From positions 90,629 to 154,628 of the forward strand of contig JANRJL010000002.1 in NCBI GenBank assembly GCA_033763995.1: 64,000 nt of DNA, read 5' to 3'. This document shows, piece by piece, positions 36,055 through 44,684 of this stretch; positions within the stretch are counted from its first letter, which is position 1, and each line of letters opens with the position of its first letter. Source of the stretch: GCA-2737725 sp033763995. Lineage in GTDB: Bacteria; Pseudomonadota; Alphaproteobacteria; Rhodospirillales; Rhodospirillaceae. Position numbers and translations under genes: made by a program. The notes beneath the pieces are model-generated. The model ran no database searches. It was not told the DNA's origin and was given only the letters and a program-made list of their open reading frames with translations.

Positions 36055-36876
36055 CTAACCCCGCGCAGCCAAAGCTTGCTTTATCGCATACAGCAATACG
36101 CCCGTGGCCACCGACAGATTGAGCGACTCCGCCCGCCCATAGATGGGAATCCTCACCGCCGTTTTGCAGGCCGCCGCCACCGCTGGGGACATGCCGCTTT
36201 GCTCGGAACCCAGCACGGCCAGCACCGGCGCGGCGTAACGGGCCTGCCGGTAATCGCTGGTAGCCGTCGGCGATGTGCCCACCACGGCGCCAGGCCAGCG
36301 CCGGGCCAACGCGGTGAAGGCGGCCTCGTCGCCCTCGTGGATCGGCACGGTGAAGATGGACCCCATGGTGGCGCGCACGGCTTCGGTGGCGTAAGGGTCG
36401 CAACACTCACCGATCAGCAGCACGCCCGCCGCGCCCACCGCGTCGGCGGTGCGCACGATGGCCCCCAGATTGCCCGGATCGCGCACGCGGTCCAGCGCGA
36501 CGTAAATCTCGTCCGGCTTGGCAGTGATCGACGCGAAGTCGCGGCGGTGAATCGGATAGGCGGCCACCACGGTTTGCGGATTATCCTTGCGCGTGATCTT
36601 GCCGATGATCTCGGCCGAGACCTCAAAGCATTGACCGCCGCCGGCCGTCACCGCGCGCGACACCGGCGCCAGATCCTTCGCCGGCGCCGCGCCCGGCACG
36701 TAGGCGAGCACCTGGGGCACGGCGACGACGGCAAGCGCATCGAGCACGGTGCGCAGCCCCTCGCACAGAAACAGCCCGCTCTCGTCGCGGTGTTTTTTCA
36801 GGCGCAGGCTTGCCAGCAACTTGACCGTGGGATTGGCCGAGCTGGCGATGACCTTGACGTCGGGAGACTTGACCAT
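36055..36876 (-). CDS. SpoU/TrmH-family (SPOUT) RNA 2'-O-methyltransferase
   Basis: This 273-residue protein has an N-terminal substrate-binding domain (VIASSANPTVKLLASLRLKKHRDESGLFLCEGLR). The SPOUT knot motifs follow: NLGAIVRTADAVGA (motif 1), VLGSEQSGM (motif 2) and IPIYGRAESLNLSVATGVLLY (motif 3). These define the TrmH/RlmB family, which methylates ribose in tRNA or rRNA. The exact target site is not readable from sequence. The GRAESLNLSVA loop carries the Asn/Ser catalytic positions, and they are intact. Confidence 0.88.
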   Translation of the reverse strand: MVKSPDVKVIASSANPTVKLLASLRLKKHRDESGLFLCEGLRTVLDALAVVAVPQVLAYVPGAAPAKDLAPVSRAVTAGGGQCFEVSAEIIGKITRKDNPQTVVAAYPIHRRDFASITAKPDEIYVALDRVRDPGNLGAIVRTADAVGAAGVLLIGECCDPYATEAVRATMGSIFTVPIHEGDEAAFTALARRWPGAVVGTSPTATSDYRQARYAAPVLAVLGSEQSGMSPAVAAACKTAVRIPIYGRAESLNLSVATGVLLYAIKQALAARG

Positions 36877-37076
36877 GAAACAGCCGTACCAATTTCAACG
36901 GCGGTGACGCCACTGCTTATTTGTGAATTGGCTGGGCCTAGCGGGCCAAAGGGGCGGTTTCAAGAGCCCAAGTGCATGATCGGCGTTGATCGAGGGTGCT
37001 GATGTTCGTGGGGGCTGGCCTTAGGAGCCCGAGAGTGATGAACTAGGCGCGATGACCCGTCTTTGAGGAACATTCC

Positions 37077-38243
37077 ATGCCGACCAGACTCTCCCGCCGC
37101 TCAGCGATCCACTCATCGCTGGCCCTCGTAACGCCGGTCTTGGCCGGGGCCGCCGCCATCCGCCCCGCCCAAGCGGCCGGCACCATTCGCGCTTATGAAA
37201 GCGGCAATTACAAAAGTGCGGACGGCATGACTTTGCGCATGGTCGAGCGCCCGGCCCCCGTGGCGGGCCCCGGCCAAGTGGTCATGCGCGTGCGGGCCAC
37301 GGGCCTCAACGCGCGCGATCGCAGCCTGCTGCGCGGCGTGCGCATCTACGGCGGGGCGGGCGACGCACCCTCGCGCGTGCCCTTCGACGACAACGCCGGC
37401 GAGGTGCTGTCGGTGGGTCCGGGCGTCACGCGTGTCACGCCCGGCGAGCGGGTGATGTGCACGCACTTTCCGCTGTGGATCGACGGCGCCTGGGACGACG
37501 CCACCATGTCGAAAATGGATTTCGGCGTGAACGTCGACGGCTTTTGCGCCGAGCAGGCGCTGGCCCCAGCCGAGGGCTTGGTGAAAATCCCCGATGGACT
37601 GAGTGACGAAGAAGCCTGCACCCTGCCCAACGCCGGGCTCACCGCCTGGAACGCCGTGGTGGTGGAGGCCCAGCCCAAGCCCGGCGAAACCGTGATCACG
37701 CTGGGCACCGGCGGCGTATCGGTGTTCTGCCTGCAGTGGGCCAAGATGCTGGGCGCGCGCGTCGGCATCACCTCTTCAAGCGACGACAAGCTCGCGCGCA
37801 TGCGCGAATTGGGCGCCGATTTTACCATCAACTACAAGACCACGCCCGACTGGCATACCGAGGCGCTGAAGCACACCGGCGGCGCGGGCGTGGGCGTGGT
37901 GTTCAACACCGTGGGCATCGGCGAGATGGAACGGTCCATCAAAGCCTGCGCCTCCAACGGGCGCATCATGGTGATCGGCGCCAATCCCGTGGCGCCTACT
38001 GGTACTAATGGCCAGCCCGTGGGCCTGAAAGACTTCCCGCGCGGCATGATCATGCGCCGGCTCAAGGTCCAGGGCGTGCTGGTGGGCAGCCGCAAGATGC
38101 TGGAAGACGCGGTCACGGCCGCCGCCACGCGCGGCGTCAAGCCGGTGATCGACCGGGTGTTCGCCTTCGACCAGGTCCCCGAGGCGCTCGCTTACATGGA
38201 AAGCGGCGGCAAGGCGGGCAAGATCGTCATCAAGGTGGCGTGA
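37077..38243 (+). CDS. Zinc-free MDR oxidoreductase with a twin-arginine-type leader
   Basis: This 388-residue medium-chain dehydrogenase/reductase begins with a leader (LSRRSAIHSSLALVTPVLAG...QA, cut near residue 34) that looks like a Tat signal. The GroES-like domain lacks the Cys/His zinc ligands. The Rossmann domain shows TVITLGTGGVSVFCLQWAKMLGA and VGITSSSDDKLARMRELGAD. PNAGLTAWNAVV is the usual MDR hinge. NAD(P)-dependent enzymes normally stay in the cytoplasm, where the cofactor is made. A Tat leader would allow export of the cofactor-loaded protein, but the leader could also be a misread membrane anchor. The reaction is unknown; quinone-oxidoreductase-like. Confidence 0.82.
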   Translation: MPTRLSRRSAIHSSLALVTPVLAGAAAIRPAQAAGTIRAYESGNYKSADGMTLRMVERPAPVAGPGQVVMRVRATGLNARDRSLLRGVRIYGGAGDAPSRVPFDDNAGEVLSVGPGVTRVTPGERVMCTHFPLWIDGAWDDATMSKMDFGVNVDGFCAEQALAPAEGLVKIPDGLSDEEACTLPNAGLTAWNAVVVEAQPKPGETVITLGTGGVSVFCLQWAKMLGARVGITSSSDDKLARMRELGADFTINYKTTPDWHTEALKHTGGAGVGVVFNTVGIGEMERSIKACASNGRIMVIGANPVAPTGTNGQPVGLKDFPRGMIMRRLKVQGVLVGSRKMLEDAVTAAATRGVKPVIDRVFAFDQVPEALAYMESGGKAGKIVIKVA

Positions 38244-38249
38244 GGAACC

Positions 38250-39503
38250 TCACGCCACGGCCGGCGCGGCCATGGGTTTTAACGCCTGCGGCGGCGCCCG
38301 CTCGCGCAGCCGCGCCAAATCGGCGCTGGCGGCGGCGAAACGCGCCTTGACCGAGCGCATGACCTCGGCGAGCGCGCGATTGTCGTTTTGCCCAGCAAGC
38401 GCCGCGATAGCGGCGGCATCGAGCAGCGCGTGATGCGGGCTGAATTCGCGGTGGCTCCGACCCAGCGCCAGCAGCGTGCGCGCATGCGCCGCGAGATCGG
38501 GCGGCAGTGGGTTCCCCGCCCCCGTATCGATCCCGCGCGCGGCCAATTGCGCATCGAGATGCAGCGTGAAGGCGACGATCAGACTGTCATTGCGAATTTG
38601 AAACTCACTCGACGGGTCGTTGGAGAACTGTGTCAGCATGTCGGCGTTGGTCGATACTCGCAGCGCGCACCATTTGATGTAGAGGTCGGCGTCCAGCGAT
38701 GGCTTGGCGAAATCGAAAAAGATCGCGTTGCGGCAACCGGGCGGCGTGGGCGCGCAGACTTGCGCCCCAATCGGCGAGATCTGAAGCTGCCGCTCGACAT
38801 GGGGCAGCAACGCCAAGGCCGGGCGCGCCGAAAACCGCACCGCGCCGGCGGAATGGAACGTGCGCAAATTGAAGATCACCACATCGCCCGGCTGCGAAGG
38901 CACGTTGAACAGCTCGAAGGACGGCTGGCGGATTTTTTCGACGTCGACGTTGCCGATGCGCACGGTGCCCTTCTCAAGTTTGCGCACCTCGTTGACGTCG
39001 TTGTAAATCCGCATGCCGTCGTAGCGGATGAGGTGGCTGCCCACGGCCAGCTTGAGCCCGCCGCTGTGGTTTTGATAATCGCGGAAGTAGGTGGCGAAGC
39101 GCCAGGCGGGATAGATTTTCTCGAAGGGCGACTGCATCGGCTCGTGGACATTGAGCGGCGTGCCGCGCGCGTCGCAATGAAAGTCGGTGAAGGGCTTGTG
39201 GGTGTTGTCGCCGGGCGTCGCCTCGTAGAGCAGGTTGGTCTGGCGATAATACACGAGGTCGTCGCCCATCAGCGCGTGGGCCAAACCCAGCACGCGCGTG
39301 TCGGTCATCAGCGGGCGCAGGGACGGCACGGAATACAGATCCGGCAGCCTGCCGCCGCGCGCGCGATGCTCGGCGGCCAGTTGGTTCTCGAGCGCCTCGG
39401 CCTCGGCGCGCGTGAACAACCCGCGCACCAGGCAGAATCCGAATTGCTCGGCGATCTGCTTCACCGCCGTGGGATCGTTGCCGCTGATGTAGTGGATCGA
39501 CAT
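38250..39503 (-). CDS. Phytanoyl-CoA dioxygenase (PhyH)-like Fe(II)/2-oxoglutarate oxygenase
   Basis: This 417-residue protein shows the double-stranded beta-helix oxygenase signature: H-x-D in TDFHCDARGTP, and the distal His with 2-oxoglutarate-binding Arg in RTFHSAGAVRFSARPAL. An N-terminal FGFCLVRGLFTRAEAEALENQL segment is typical of PhyH proteins. The C-terminal ~110 residues are helical and extra to the family core. The substrate is unknown. The ATG at 39503 is preferred; an in-frame ATG at 39626 lies inside the dispersed repeat and would add 41 residues without domain content. It is convergent with the MDR gene, 6 bp apart. Confidence 0.8.
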   Translation of the reverse strand: MSIHYISGNDPTAVKQIAEQFGFCLVRGLFTRAEAEALENQLAAEHRARGGRLPDLYSVPSLRPLMTDTRVLGLAHALMGDDLVYYRQTNLLYEATPGDNTHKPFTDFHCDARGTPLNVHEPMQSPFEKIYPAWRFATYFRDYQNHSGGLKLAVGSHLIRYDGMRIYNDVNEVRKLEKGTVRIGNVDVEKIRQPSFELFNVPSQPGDVVIFNLRTFHSAGAVRFSARPALALLPHVERQLQISPIGAQVCAPTPPGCRNAIFFDFAKPSLDADLYIKWCALRVSTNADMLTQFSNDPSSEFQIRNDSLIVAFTLHLDAQLAARGIDTGAGNPLPPDLAAHARTLLALGRSHREFSPHHALLDAAAIAALAGQNDNRALAEVMRSVKARFAAASADLARLRERAPPQALKPMAAPAVA

Positions 39504-39586
39504 GGGAGCGTTGGGCCTCGCTGGTCTCGGATCGCGCCACGCTGGGGGCGCCGAGTTTTTTAGGCCAACTCCACCGGTGCGGTAAA

Positions 39587-39862
39587 TGGCGGCGGTTGCA
39601 GTCCAAATGTCACGAAGCTTGCGCATGTTGCTCTAAATTCCCTGGTAACAGGGTAATTTACTGCGAATAAGTGCAAGGTCACTGGACATGACCCTCCCAA
39701 GTAGCCCAGCTTTCCGCCGATTCTTGAACTTATCTGCTCGTGCAGCTCTGCTCCAAACAGGGAAATATCAGCGAATAGGCCAAGCCCCGATTAAAGTATT
39801 GAAAATTCTATGGATTTTTGACTTCTTGAGTTTCGGGCCGAATAAAATAGGGAATTTAGCGA
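39587..39862 (+). repeat. ~276-bp direct repeat, left copy, bounding the accessory island
   Basis: The element begins TGGCGGCGGTTG and ends about GGGAATTTAGCGA. It contains CCCTGGTAACAGGG and CTCCAAACAGGGAA blocks. A second copy in the same orientation, of almost equal length, lies at 54,576-54,852. The two align end to end with scattered differences. Its right end contributes the stop codon of the GntR gene (TAA at 39858-39856). It encodes no protein. Similar ACAGGGAAT-rich repeats occur in other alphaproteobacterial genomes; I know of no assigned function. Confidence 0.85.
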
Positions 39863-40542
39863 CGGAACAGATCGCTGGGCAGATTGACGATGAATTCTTT
39901 CGAGTGCTCGACGTGTCGCTTCATCTCTCGTTCGGCCACCGATTCGTTGCCAGCTAGCACTCCGGCAATGATTTTCTGGTGGCCCTGAAATGAATCTTGC
40001 ATCTGCTCTAGGTCAATAAGGGCACGAAACTGAAAGCGCAGGATCGGCGTTTGAAGTTGCCGGACAAGCGGCTCCAAGTGTGGATTGCCGCTGGCTTGGA
40101 CCAAAGCGTCATGAAATTCATGATTGAGTGCGACATAGTCCTGGCTGCGGCCCTTCTTCATTGCCAGCTGCATCGCGATTCGCAACTCAACAAGTGTCCG
40201 TCGCAGCGCGGGGTTCTGTTTGATATTGCGTGCCGCAAGCCGAGCCGCGAGGCCTTCGAGAACACTGCGTGTCTCAAACAGTGATAAAACCTCGTCCCGA
40301 CTCATCTGACGAACGCGGGCGCCTTTATGATGCTCAATTTCGAGAAGACCCTCGGCCGATAATCTCCGCATCGCTTCTCGAACTGAACTGCGGCTGACCT
40401 TGAGGTCGGCAGTGATGTCGGCCTCGATCAAGCGCTGACCGGCCATGAAACGGCCCGACGAAATTCCTGACCTGATCGAATCAACCACCCGCTCGACTGC
40501 GCTGAGAGTGACCTTGCCCGTCTTTTTGCCTGATGAAGCCAT
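39856..40542 (-). CDS. GntR family (FCD/FadR-type) transcriptional regulator
   Basis: This 228-residue protein starts at the ATG at 40542. The winged helix is at about 10-75 (IRSGISSGRFMAGQRLIEADITADLKVSRSSVREAMRRLSAEGLLEI). The FCD ligand domain follows (SVLEGLAARLAA, LNHEFHDALVQASGNPHL, GHQKIIAGVLAGNESVAEREMKRHVEHS) with the metal-site histidines in place. FCD regulators usually repress catabolic genes and are released by a carboxylate intermediate. Its C terminus ends inside the flanking repeat. As the only regulator in the island it is the natural candidate to bind the TTGTCSGACAA palindromes. Confidence 0.88.
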   Translation of the reverse strand: MASSGKKTGKVTLSAVERVVDSIRSGISSGRFMAGQRLIEADITADLKVSRSSVREAMRRLSAEGLLEIEHHKGARVRQMSRDEVLSLFETRSVLEGLAARLAARNIKQNPALRRTLVELRIAMQLAMKKGRSQDYVALNHEFHDALVQASGNPHLEPLVRQLQTPILRFQFRALIDLEQMQDSFQGHQKIIAGVLAGNESVAEREMKRHVEHSKEFIVNLPSDLFRR

Positions 40543-40586
40543 GAGCGCGAATAAAACCTGATTTAGGAGCAATAGTGATTTCGGAT

Positions 40587-40599
40587 ACCTTACCAAGGT
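40587..40599. promoter_or_regulatory. Inverted repeat upstream of the GntR gene
   Basis: ACCTT-ACC-AAGGT is a perfect 5-bp inverted repeat around a 3-bp centre, 45 bp before the gntR start. The position suits autoregulation. It differs from the TTGTCSGACAA sites elsewhere in the island, so it may serve another factor or be chance. Confidence 0.3.
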
Positions 40600-40646
40600 G
40601 CTGCGGCAAATGTAAAAAAGTTCGCCTGGTAACGTAGCTGGCAGTA

Positions 40647-42845
40647 TTAGTTGGATATCAGCTTGCGTCCGCCCACAACGTCCTCAGGCAGCGCACTGGG
40701 GGGAGTGTAGTGGGCGGGAGCAGGCTCACCTGCGGCCTTGCGTTCAAGCGCCATTGCCGGCGTCTCGAGCACTTTGGCGGCTTCTAAGCCCTCGTTACGG
40801 TTCAGCGGAAAGGGGCCAGGCTGGTTTGGCGGGGGCATCATGTTGGCATGGTAGTAGGCTATTTTTTGCGCCCCTTGCAGCCGAGCCGTCTTTCCCGGAC
40901 CAAGCCCTCGGTGATTGGTTCCCTTGCTTGGCCTGACCGTCCGCCACGGCAGACCCTGACCACCAAGAATTTCAAAGTCGCTCCACCAGGTCTTCACCGG
41001 ATTGATGAGGCCATGGCCGATCCAGTCGTCAAGGATGGGGATCCATTTGCGGAACCACGGCAACTTGACGGCGGCCCAGACGGCGATGCGGTACGCCAAA
41101 ATGCCCTCGTGATTGAACGGGCAGACTTTGATGCAGCGGCCGCAACTTGAACCCTTGGCGTTGGTCAACCGATAGCGGGTGCATCGCTCGACATCGGGCT
41201 TCCAGATTTCGTATCCGTTGAATATCACCTTGTCGCCAAATGATATCGCCGTGCACGGGCACTCGCGCGCGCATTTCATGCAGCTGTTGCAGATCTGCTG
41301 TAGGCCGAAATCAACAGCCCCGTCATGGGCCAAGGGCATGTCGGTCGTGACGATGGCGGATTTGAACCGAGGACCAATGAAAGGATTGAGAATGACCTCG
41401 CCAATGCGGCTGAGTTCGCCAATACCACACAGAAGCAAAAGAGGCGTATGCAAGACTTGGCTATCGACATTGGAATGAGCGCGGGCGTTATAGCCCAGCG
41501 AACGTAATTGCCTGGCCACCAGGCCCGCAATCTCTGCGCCACGCATATAGGCGCGTGAGGATTGCGACCCGCTGATCCAATCATCGCCGCTGGAACCTTC
41601 CATGGTCTCCTGACCCTGATCGACGGCGATGACGATCGCGTGGGGATGGTGCCGGATAATTGGCTCACCGCGCTTATCGTGCGAGTACCAGACGTAGCGC
41701 GGCGCCGGGCCTATGCCGACAAGATCGGCACCAAGATGATGACACAGCGCTTTTACGGCCTTGGCATTCTCTGCCGGGTCGAGTGAACCCTGAGCGACTG
41801 CGGCGGGAGGACCATCCTGATGGGCGACCGCGGCATCGAGAACTGGGCGGATCGCCATGGCCAGTGGATGCTTACGGACAAACCGAAAAACCTCCGTTTG
41901 GGCCTTCTCTCCCAAATCGCCGTGGGCCGCGCGGGCATAGAAGAGCGCACGAGCCGAGACCTGCGGGACTTCGTCATCAAAAATTTGAGTCGTGGGACGC
42001 GCCACTCGCCTAATTTTACCGACAGGATAACGTCCTAGATGTGCGGCGCTGCGACCAAGGTGCCACCGCTCAAACCATGAGGTTGTGCCGCCCCACCCAA
42101 TTGCATAACGCCAGTCGCGACGCGCGACCTGGCCGGCGTTAGGCGCCAGCGGTAAGTCGTCTTCCACAACGAGGTTAGTGGTGACCGCCGCAAGTATGAA
42201 ATCGGTGCCCAGAAAAGGATTAATAAGCCTCCCCTGCTGATCTAATCGGGCGAGTCCTGTGCTCTTGGCTGCAACCGCCAATTCGATGTCAGTGCGGCCC
42301 AGCGTATGAGCTTGGGCATCATGACCAAGCGCCCGAATATACCCCGCGATAATCGACGCGATTTGCGCGACGCGGACCTGGGCGCCCGCTGAATGAGCCC
42401 CCACCAGCCATTTCTCCGCCAACGTGCCGCCAAGCGCAGCGCGACCTGGCTCCACGGCAAATACAAATGCGTATTTGTGCGTGGGCACAAGAAGCTCGCC
42501 GCCGGCTGATGTTGCATACCATGCATCAACATCTATCGGCCCGGACGACACAATGGCCGCGTCGAGGAAGTATGCGGTCGATTTGACTTCGCGTGTGAAC
42601 TTAATGGGATCGCCGGTTAGATCACCGGTCTCAGCGATGAAAACTTCGCCGGTCGTAAGTTTGTCGTAAAGTGCTGCGTAGAACGCACCAACAGCTGCAA
42701 AGCCAGATAAGGATCCTTTAGGTTTTGACGCGCGTTCAGGGCGCAAACGTGCGACATGAAGCTTCTTACGGGGCAGCCTCGGCAACCGCTCCATCGGAAA
42801 CGGACCTAAGTAAACCGGCCGGGCACGGTTTGAGAATAAGCGCAT
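40647..42845 (-). CDS. Cobalamin/[4Fe-4S] reductive dehalogenase-like protein, cytosolic type
   Basis: This 732-residue protein carries two C-terminal [4Fe-4S] sites: C519-x2-C522-x2-C525-x3-C529-P, and C555 with C568-x2-C571-x3-C575-P. Upstream is a nitroreductase-like B12-binding fold seen in RdhA and QueG (about 405-518: RAYMRGAEIAGLVARQLRSLGY, LLLLCGIGELSRIGEVILNPFIGPRFKSAIVTTD). An N-terminal half (about 155-250) repeats that pattern (VRVAQIASIIAGYIRALGHDAQAH, NPFLGTDFILAAVTTN), indicating internal duplication. There is no Tat signal, unlike respiratory RdhAs. The plan fits soluble catabolic dehalogenases. The C-terminal ~110 residues are Pro-rich. QueG is too short to be an alternative, but a non-dehalogenating relative is possible. 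Confidence 0.72.
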   Translation of the reverse strand: MRLFSNRARPVYLGPFPMERLPRLPRKKLHVARLRPERASKPKGSLSGFAAVGAFYAALYDKLTTGEVFIAETGDLTGDPIKFTREVKSTAYFLDAAIVSSGPIDVDAWYATSAGGELLVPTHKYAFVFAVEPGRAALGGTLAEKWLVGAHSAGAQVRVAQIASIIAGYIRALGHDAQAHTLGRTDIELAVAAKSTGLARLDQQGRLINPFLGTDFILAAVTTNLVVEDDLPLAPNAGQVARRDWRYAIGWGGTTSWFERWHLGRSAAHLGRYPVGKIRRVARPTTQIFDDEVPQVSARALFYARAAHGDLGEKAQTEVFRFVRKHPLAMAIRPVLDAAVAHQDGPPAAVAQGSLDPAENAKAVKALCHHLGADLVGIGPAPRYVWYSHDKRGEPIIRHHPHAIVIAVDQGQETMEGSSGDDWISGSQSSRAYMRGAEIAGLVARQLRSLGYNARAHSNVDSQVLHTPLLLLCGIGELSRIGEVILNPFIGPRFKSAIVTTDMPLAHDGAVDFGLQQICNSCMKCARECPCTAISFGDKVIFNGYEIWKPDVERCTRYRLTNAKGSSCGRCIKVCPFNHEGILAYRIAVWAAVKLPWFRKWIPILDDWIGHGLINPVKTWWSDFEILGGQGLPWRTVRPSKGTNHRGLGPGKTARLQGAQKIAYYHANMMPPPNQPGPFPLNRNEGLEAAKVLETPAMALERKAAGEPAPAHYTPPSALPEDVVGGRKLISN

Positions 42846-42876
42846 CGCGATATTCTATATGAGTCTGATGCATCCG

Positions 42877-43452
42877 TTATGGCGTGCAGGTGGACTGCGG
42901 GTCACGCAACGCGACAAGCGACACGCGAATCTTGACAGGATTGCCCACCACCTCGGTTGCAGGCCAACCCAGGCCGAAATCAAGACGATTGATCGCTGTC
43001 TCCCCCGTCATCTCGGTTCGCGCGCCTGTGGTCTTGAGCTTGAAGCGCAGCGGAACAGGCAAGGTTTGACCGCGCAGGGTTAGAGAACCCTTGGCAGTAA
43101 ACTCACCTGGCGCGAAGGGAATGAACTCCGAAACGGCATAGACGGCTTGTGGAAATCGCTCGACATCGAACCAGTCCGCCTTCTTGACCTCGGCATCTCG
43201 TTCCTCGAATTGAGTGTCGACCGTGCTGAGCGGTACGGTGACCCTAGCTTGGCCCTGATCTGGCTGAGCCGGATCAAAATCGATGTGCGCATCGAACGAA
43301 CCAAAGCGGCCGGTAAACTCCGCACCTTGCATCGAGGCCACAAATTCAATGACGCTTTGTGACTGATCGACTCGCCAGAGGCAGGAGGCCCGAGCAGGAA
43401 TTACCGTCAGACCATACATCAATAGGGACACAACGAGCAGTTTCCGGGTCAT
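42877..43452 (-). CDS. Exported YceI-family protein
   Basis: This 191-residue protein has a signal peptide (about 1-22). The YceI lipocalin-like barrel shows ASCLWRVDQSQSVIEFVASMQGAEFTGRFGSFDAHIDFDP, KADWFDVERFPQAVYAVSEF and INRLDFGLGW. The family binds long isoprenoid or amphipathic molecules in the periplasm. Its ATG overlaps the cytochrome b561 stop (ATGA), so it is translationally coupled to it. It lies 31 bp before the RdhA-like gene. Confidence 0.88.
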   Translation of the reverse strand: MTRKLLVVSLLMYGLTVIPARASCLWRVDQSQSVIEFVASMQGAEFTGRFGSFDAHIDFDPAQPDQGQARVTVPLSTVDTQFEERDAEVKKADWFDVERFPQAVYAVSEFIPFAPGEFTAKGSLTLRGQTLPVPLRFKLKTTGARTEMTGETAINRLDFGLGWPATEVVGNPVKIRVSLVALRDPQSTCTP

Positions 43453-44018
43453 GACGCAGCGCTCCAGATTTTTCTCGGCAACATGCGCCGGATTGTCCCG
43501 TCGCCGCGCAGGATATGCCGCACAGCACCGGCGACATGAACGACAACGAGCCCGGCCAGAAGGGCGGCCGATACGGCATGAGCGGCCTTCAGGGTGGCGC
43601 GCAATTCGCGATCAGGAGGGACAAGGTCAGGCAGCGTCACCAGACCGAAGATCGAGACGGGCGTATTGGAGGCCGAGGCCATCATCCAGCCCGTCATTGG
43701 CACTGCAGTTAGGGTCGCATACAGTAAAACATGGACGACTTTTGCGGCTCGAATATCCAGCGCCTGTCCAGACAGGGCGGGCGGGATACAGATGAGACGC
43801 CACGCCCAACGAGCGAGAGCCAATCCCAACAGAATGACGCCGAACGATTTATGCCTGCCGTACCAAAGGAACTGGTCGAGTCCGATCGGCATACGGGTCA
43901 TCGCGAGGCCGATGGCGGCTTGAGCCGGCAATAAAAGCACCATCAGCCAATGCAACGACATCGCCACTTTGCCGTAGCGTATATCACCGTCGAAGGACTC
44001 CGGCATCGTCGGGCGCAT
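43449..44018 (-). CDS. Cytochrome b561 (di-heme membrane electron carrier)
   Basis: This 189-residue protein has four transmembrane helices and the histidines expected for two b hemes (AMSLHWLMVLLL, GRHKSFGVILLG, KVVHVLLYATLTAVPMTGWMM, LKAAHAVSAALLAGLVVVHVAGAVRH). Cytochrome b561 moves electrons between the quinone pool or cytoplasmic donors and periplasmic acceptors. YceI-b561 neighbours are a recurrent pair, and here it sits between two YceI genes. The ATG at 44018 is chosen, 10 bp after the upstream stop; another in-frame ATG is at 44006. Confidence 0.88.
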   Translation of the reverse strand: MRPTMPESFDGDIRYGKVAMSLHWLMVLLLPAQAAIGLAMTRMPIGLDQFLWYGRHKSFGVILLGLALARWAWRLICIPPALSGQALDIRAAKVVHVLLYATLTAVPMTGWMMASASNTPVSIFGLVTLPDLVPPDRELRATLKAAHAVSAALLAGLVVVHVAGAVRHILRGDGTIRRMLPRKIWSAAS

Positions 44019-44028
44019 TGGGCTTTGG

Positions 44029-44667
44029 TCACTTCCGCAACGCGGCGGCTGGAATCTTGCTTTTCTCCATCGCCTCGATCTCAAGACGAATTGTTATGTC
44101 GTCGCCGATGAACTCCGGGCGATACGTCAAGCCAAAGTCCTTACGGTCGATCAGGCCGGTGGCGGACAAACCCAGGGTGGGGATCTTGTAGAAAGGATGT
44201 GGGCCGCTGTAGTTCAACGTCACATCAAGCGTGACCGGCTTGGTAATGCCCATCAGGGTCAGGTTGCCGGTGAGTTTTCCGGTTTTCTCTCCGGTTCGTA
44301 CAACCGATGTGCTGTTGAACGTCAACGTCGGGAACTCATTGACCCGGAAAAAATCCTTCCCGCGCAGACGCTCATTAAGTTCTTGATGATCCATATCGAC
44401 GCTTGCTGCATCGATAGTCACTGTGACGCGGCCAGCTTCGGGCTTAGCCGGGTCGAATTCGATTTCGCCGTCAAAGGTATGAAACTGACCAAGAAACTGT
44501 GAAAGCCCCTCGTGAGGAACAAAGAATATGATTCGCGAGTGAGCCTTATCGAAGGCGTAGGTTTCTGCACGCACCGCCACGATTTCGGCATACCCAATGA
44601 TCAAGCCGAAGCCGGCCGCCAACCATCGTGGCGCCCGCCTCGCGTGCCGACGTTGCTTCCTCCTCAT
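44029..44667 (-). CDS. Exported YceI-family protein, second copy
   Basis: This 212-residue protein has a basic N terminus and signal peptide (to about residue 34, VRAE). The YceI fold is clear: YAFDKAHSRIIFFVPHEGLSQFLGQFHTFDGEIEFDPAKPEAG, LRGKDFFRVNEFPTLTF, GNLTLMGITKPVTLDV and DRKDFGLTY. It is more typical of the family than the other copy, so the two probably bind related but different ligands. The ATG at 44667 lies 18 bp after the TonB receptor stop. An ATG at 44715 would overlap that gene and spoil the signal peptide. Confidence 0.87.
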   Translation of the reverse strand: MRRKQRRHARRAPRWLAAGFGLIIGYAEIVAVRAETYAFDKAHSRIIFFVPHEGLSQFLGQFHTFDGEIEFDPAKPEAGRVTVTIDAASVDMDHQELNERLRGKDFFRVNEFPTLTFNSTSVVRTGEKTGKLTGNLTLMGITKPVTLDVTLNYSGPHPFYKIPTLGLSATGLIDRKDFGLTYRPEFIGDDITIRLEIEAMEKSKIPAAALRK

Positions 44668-44684
44668 GTCTGACGAAGCCACCC

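Noticed and set aside
39504..39626. Extended N terminus for the PhyH-like gene
   Set aside because: The extra 41 codons start inside the dispersed repeat and show no domain content; the ATG at 39503 fits the family start better.
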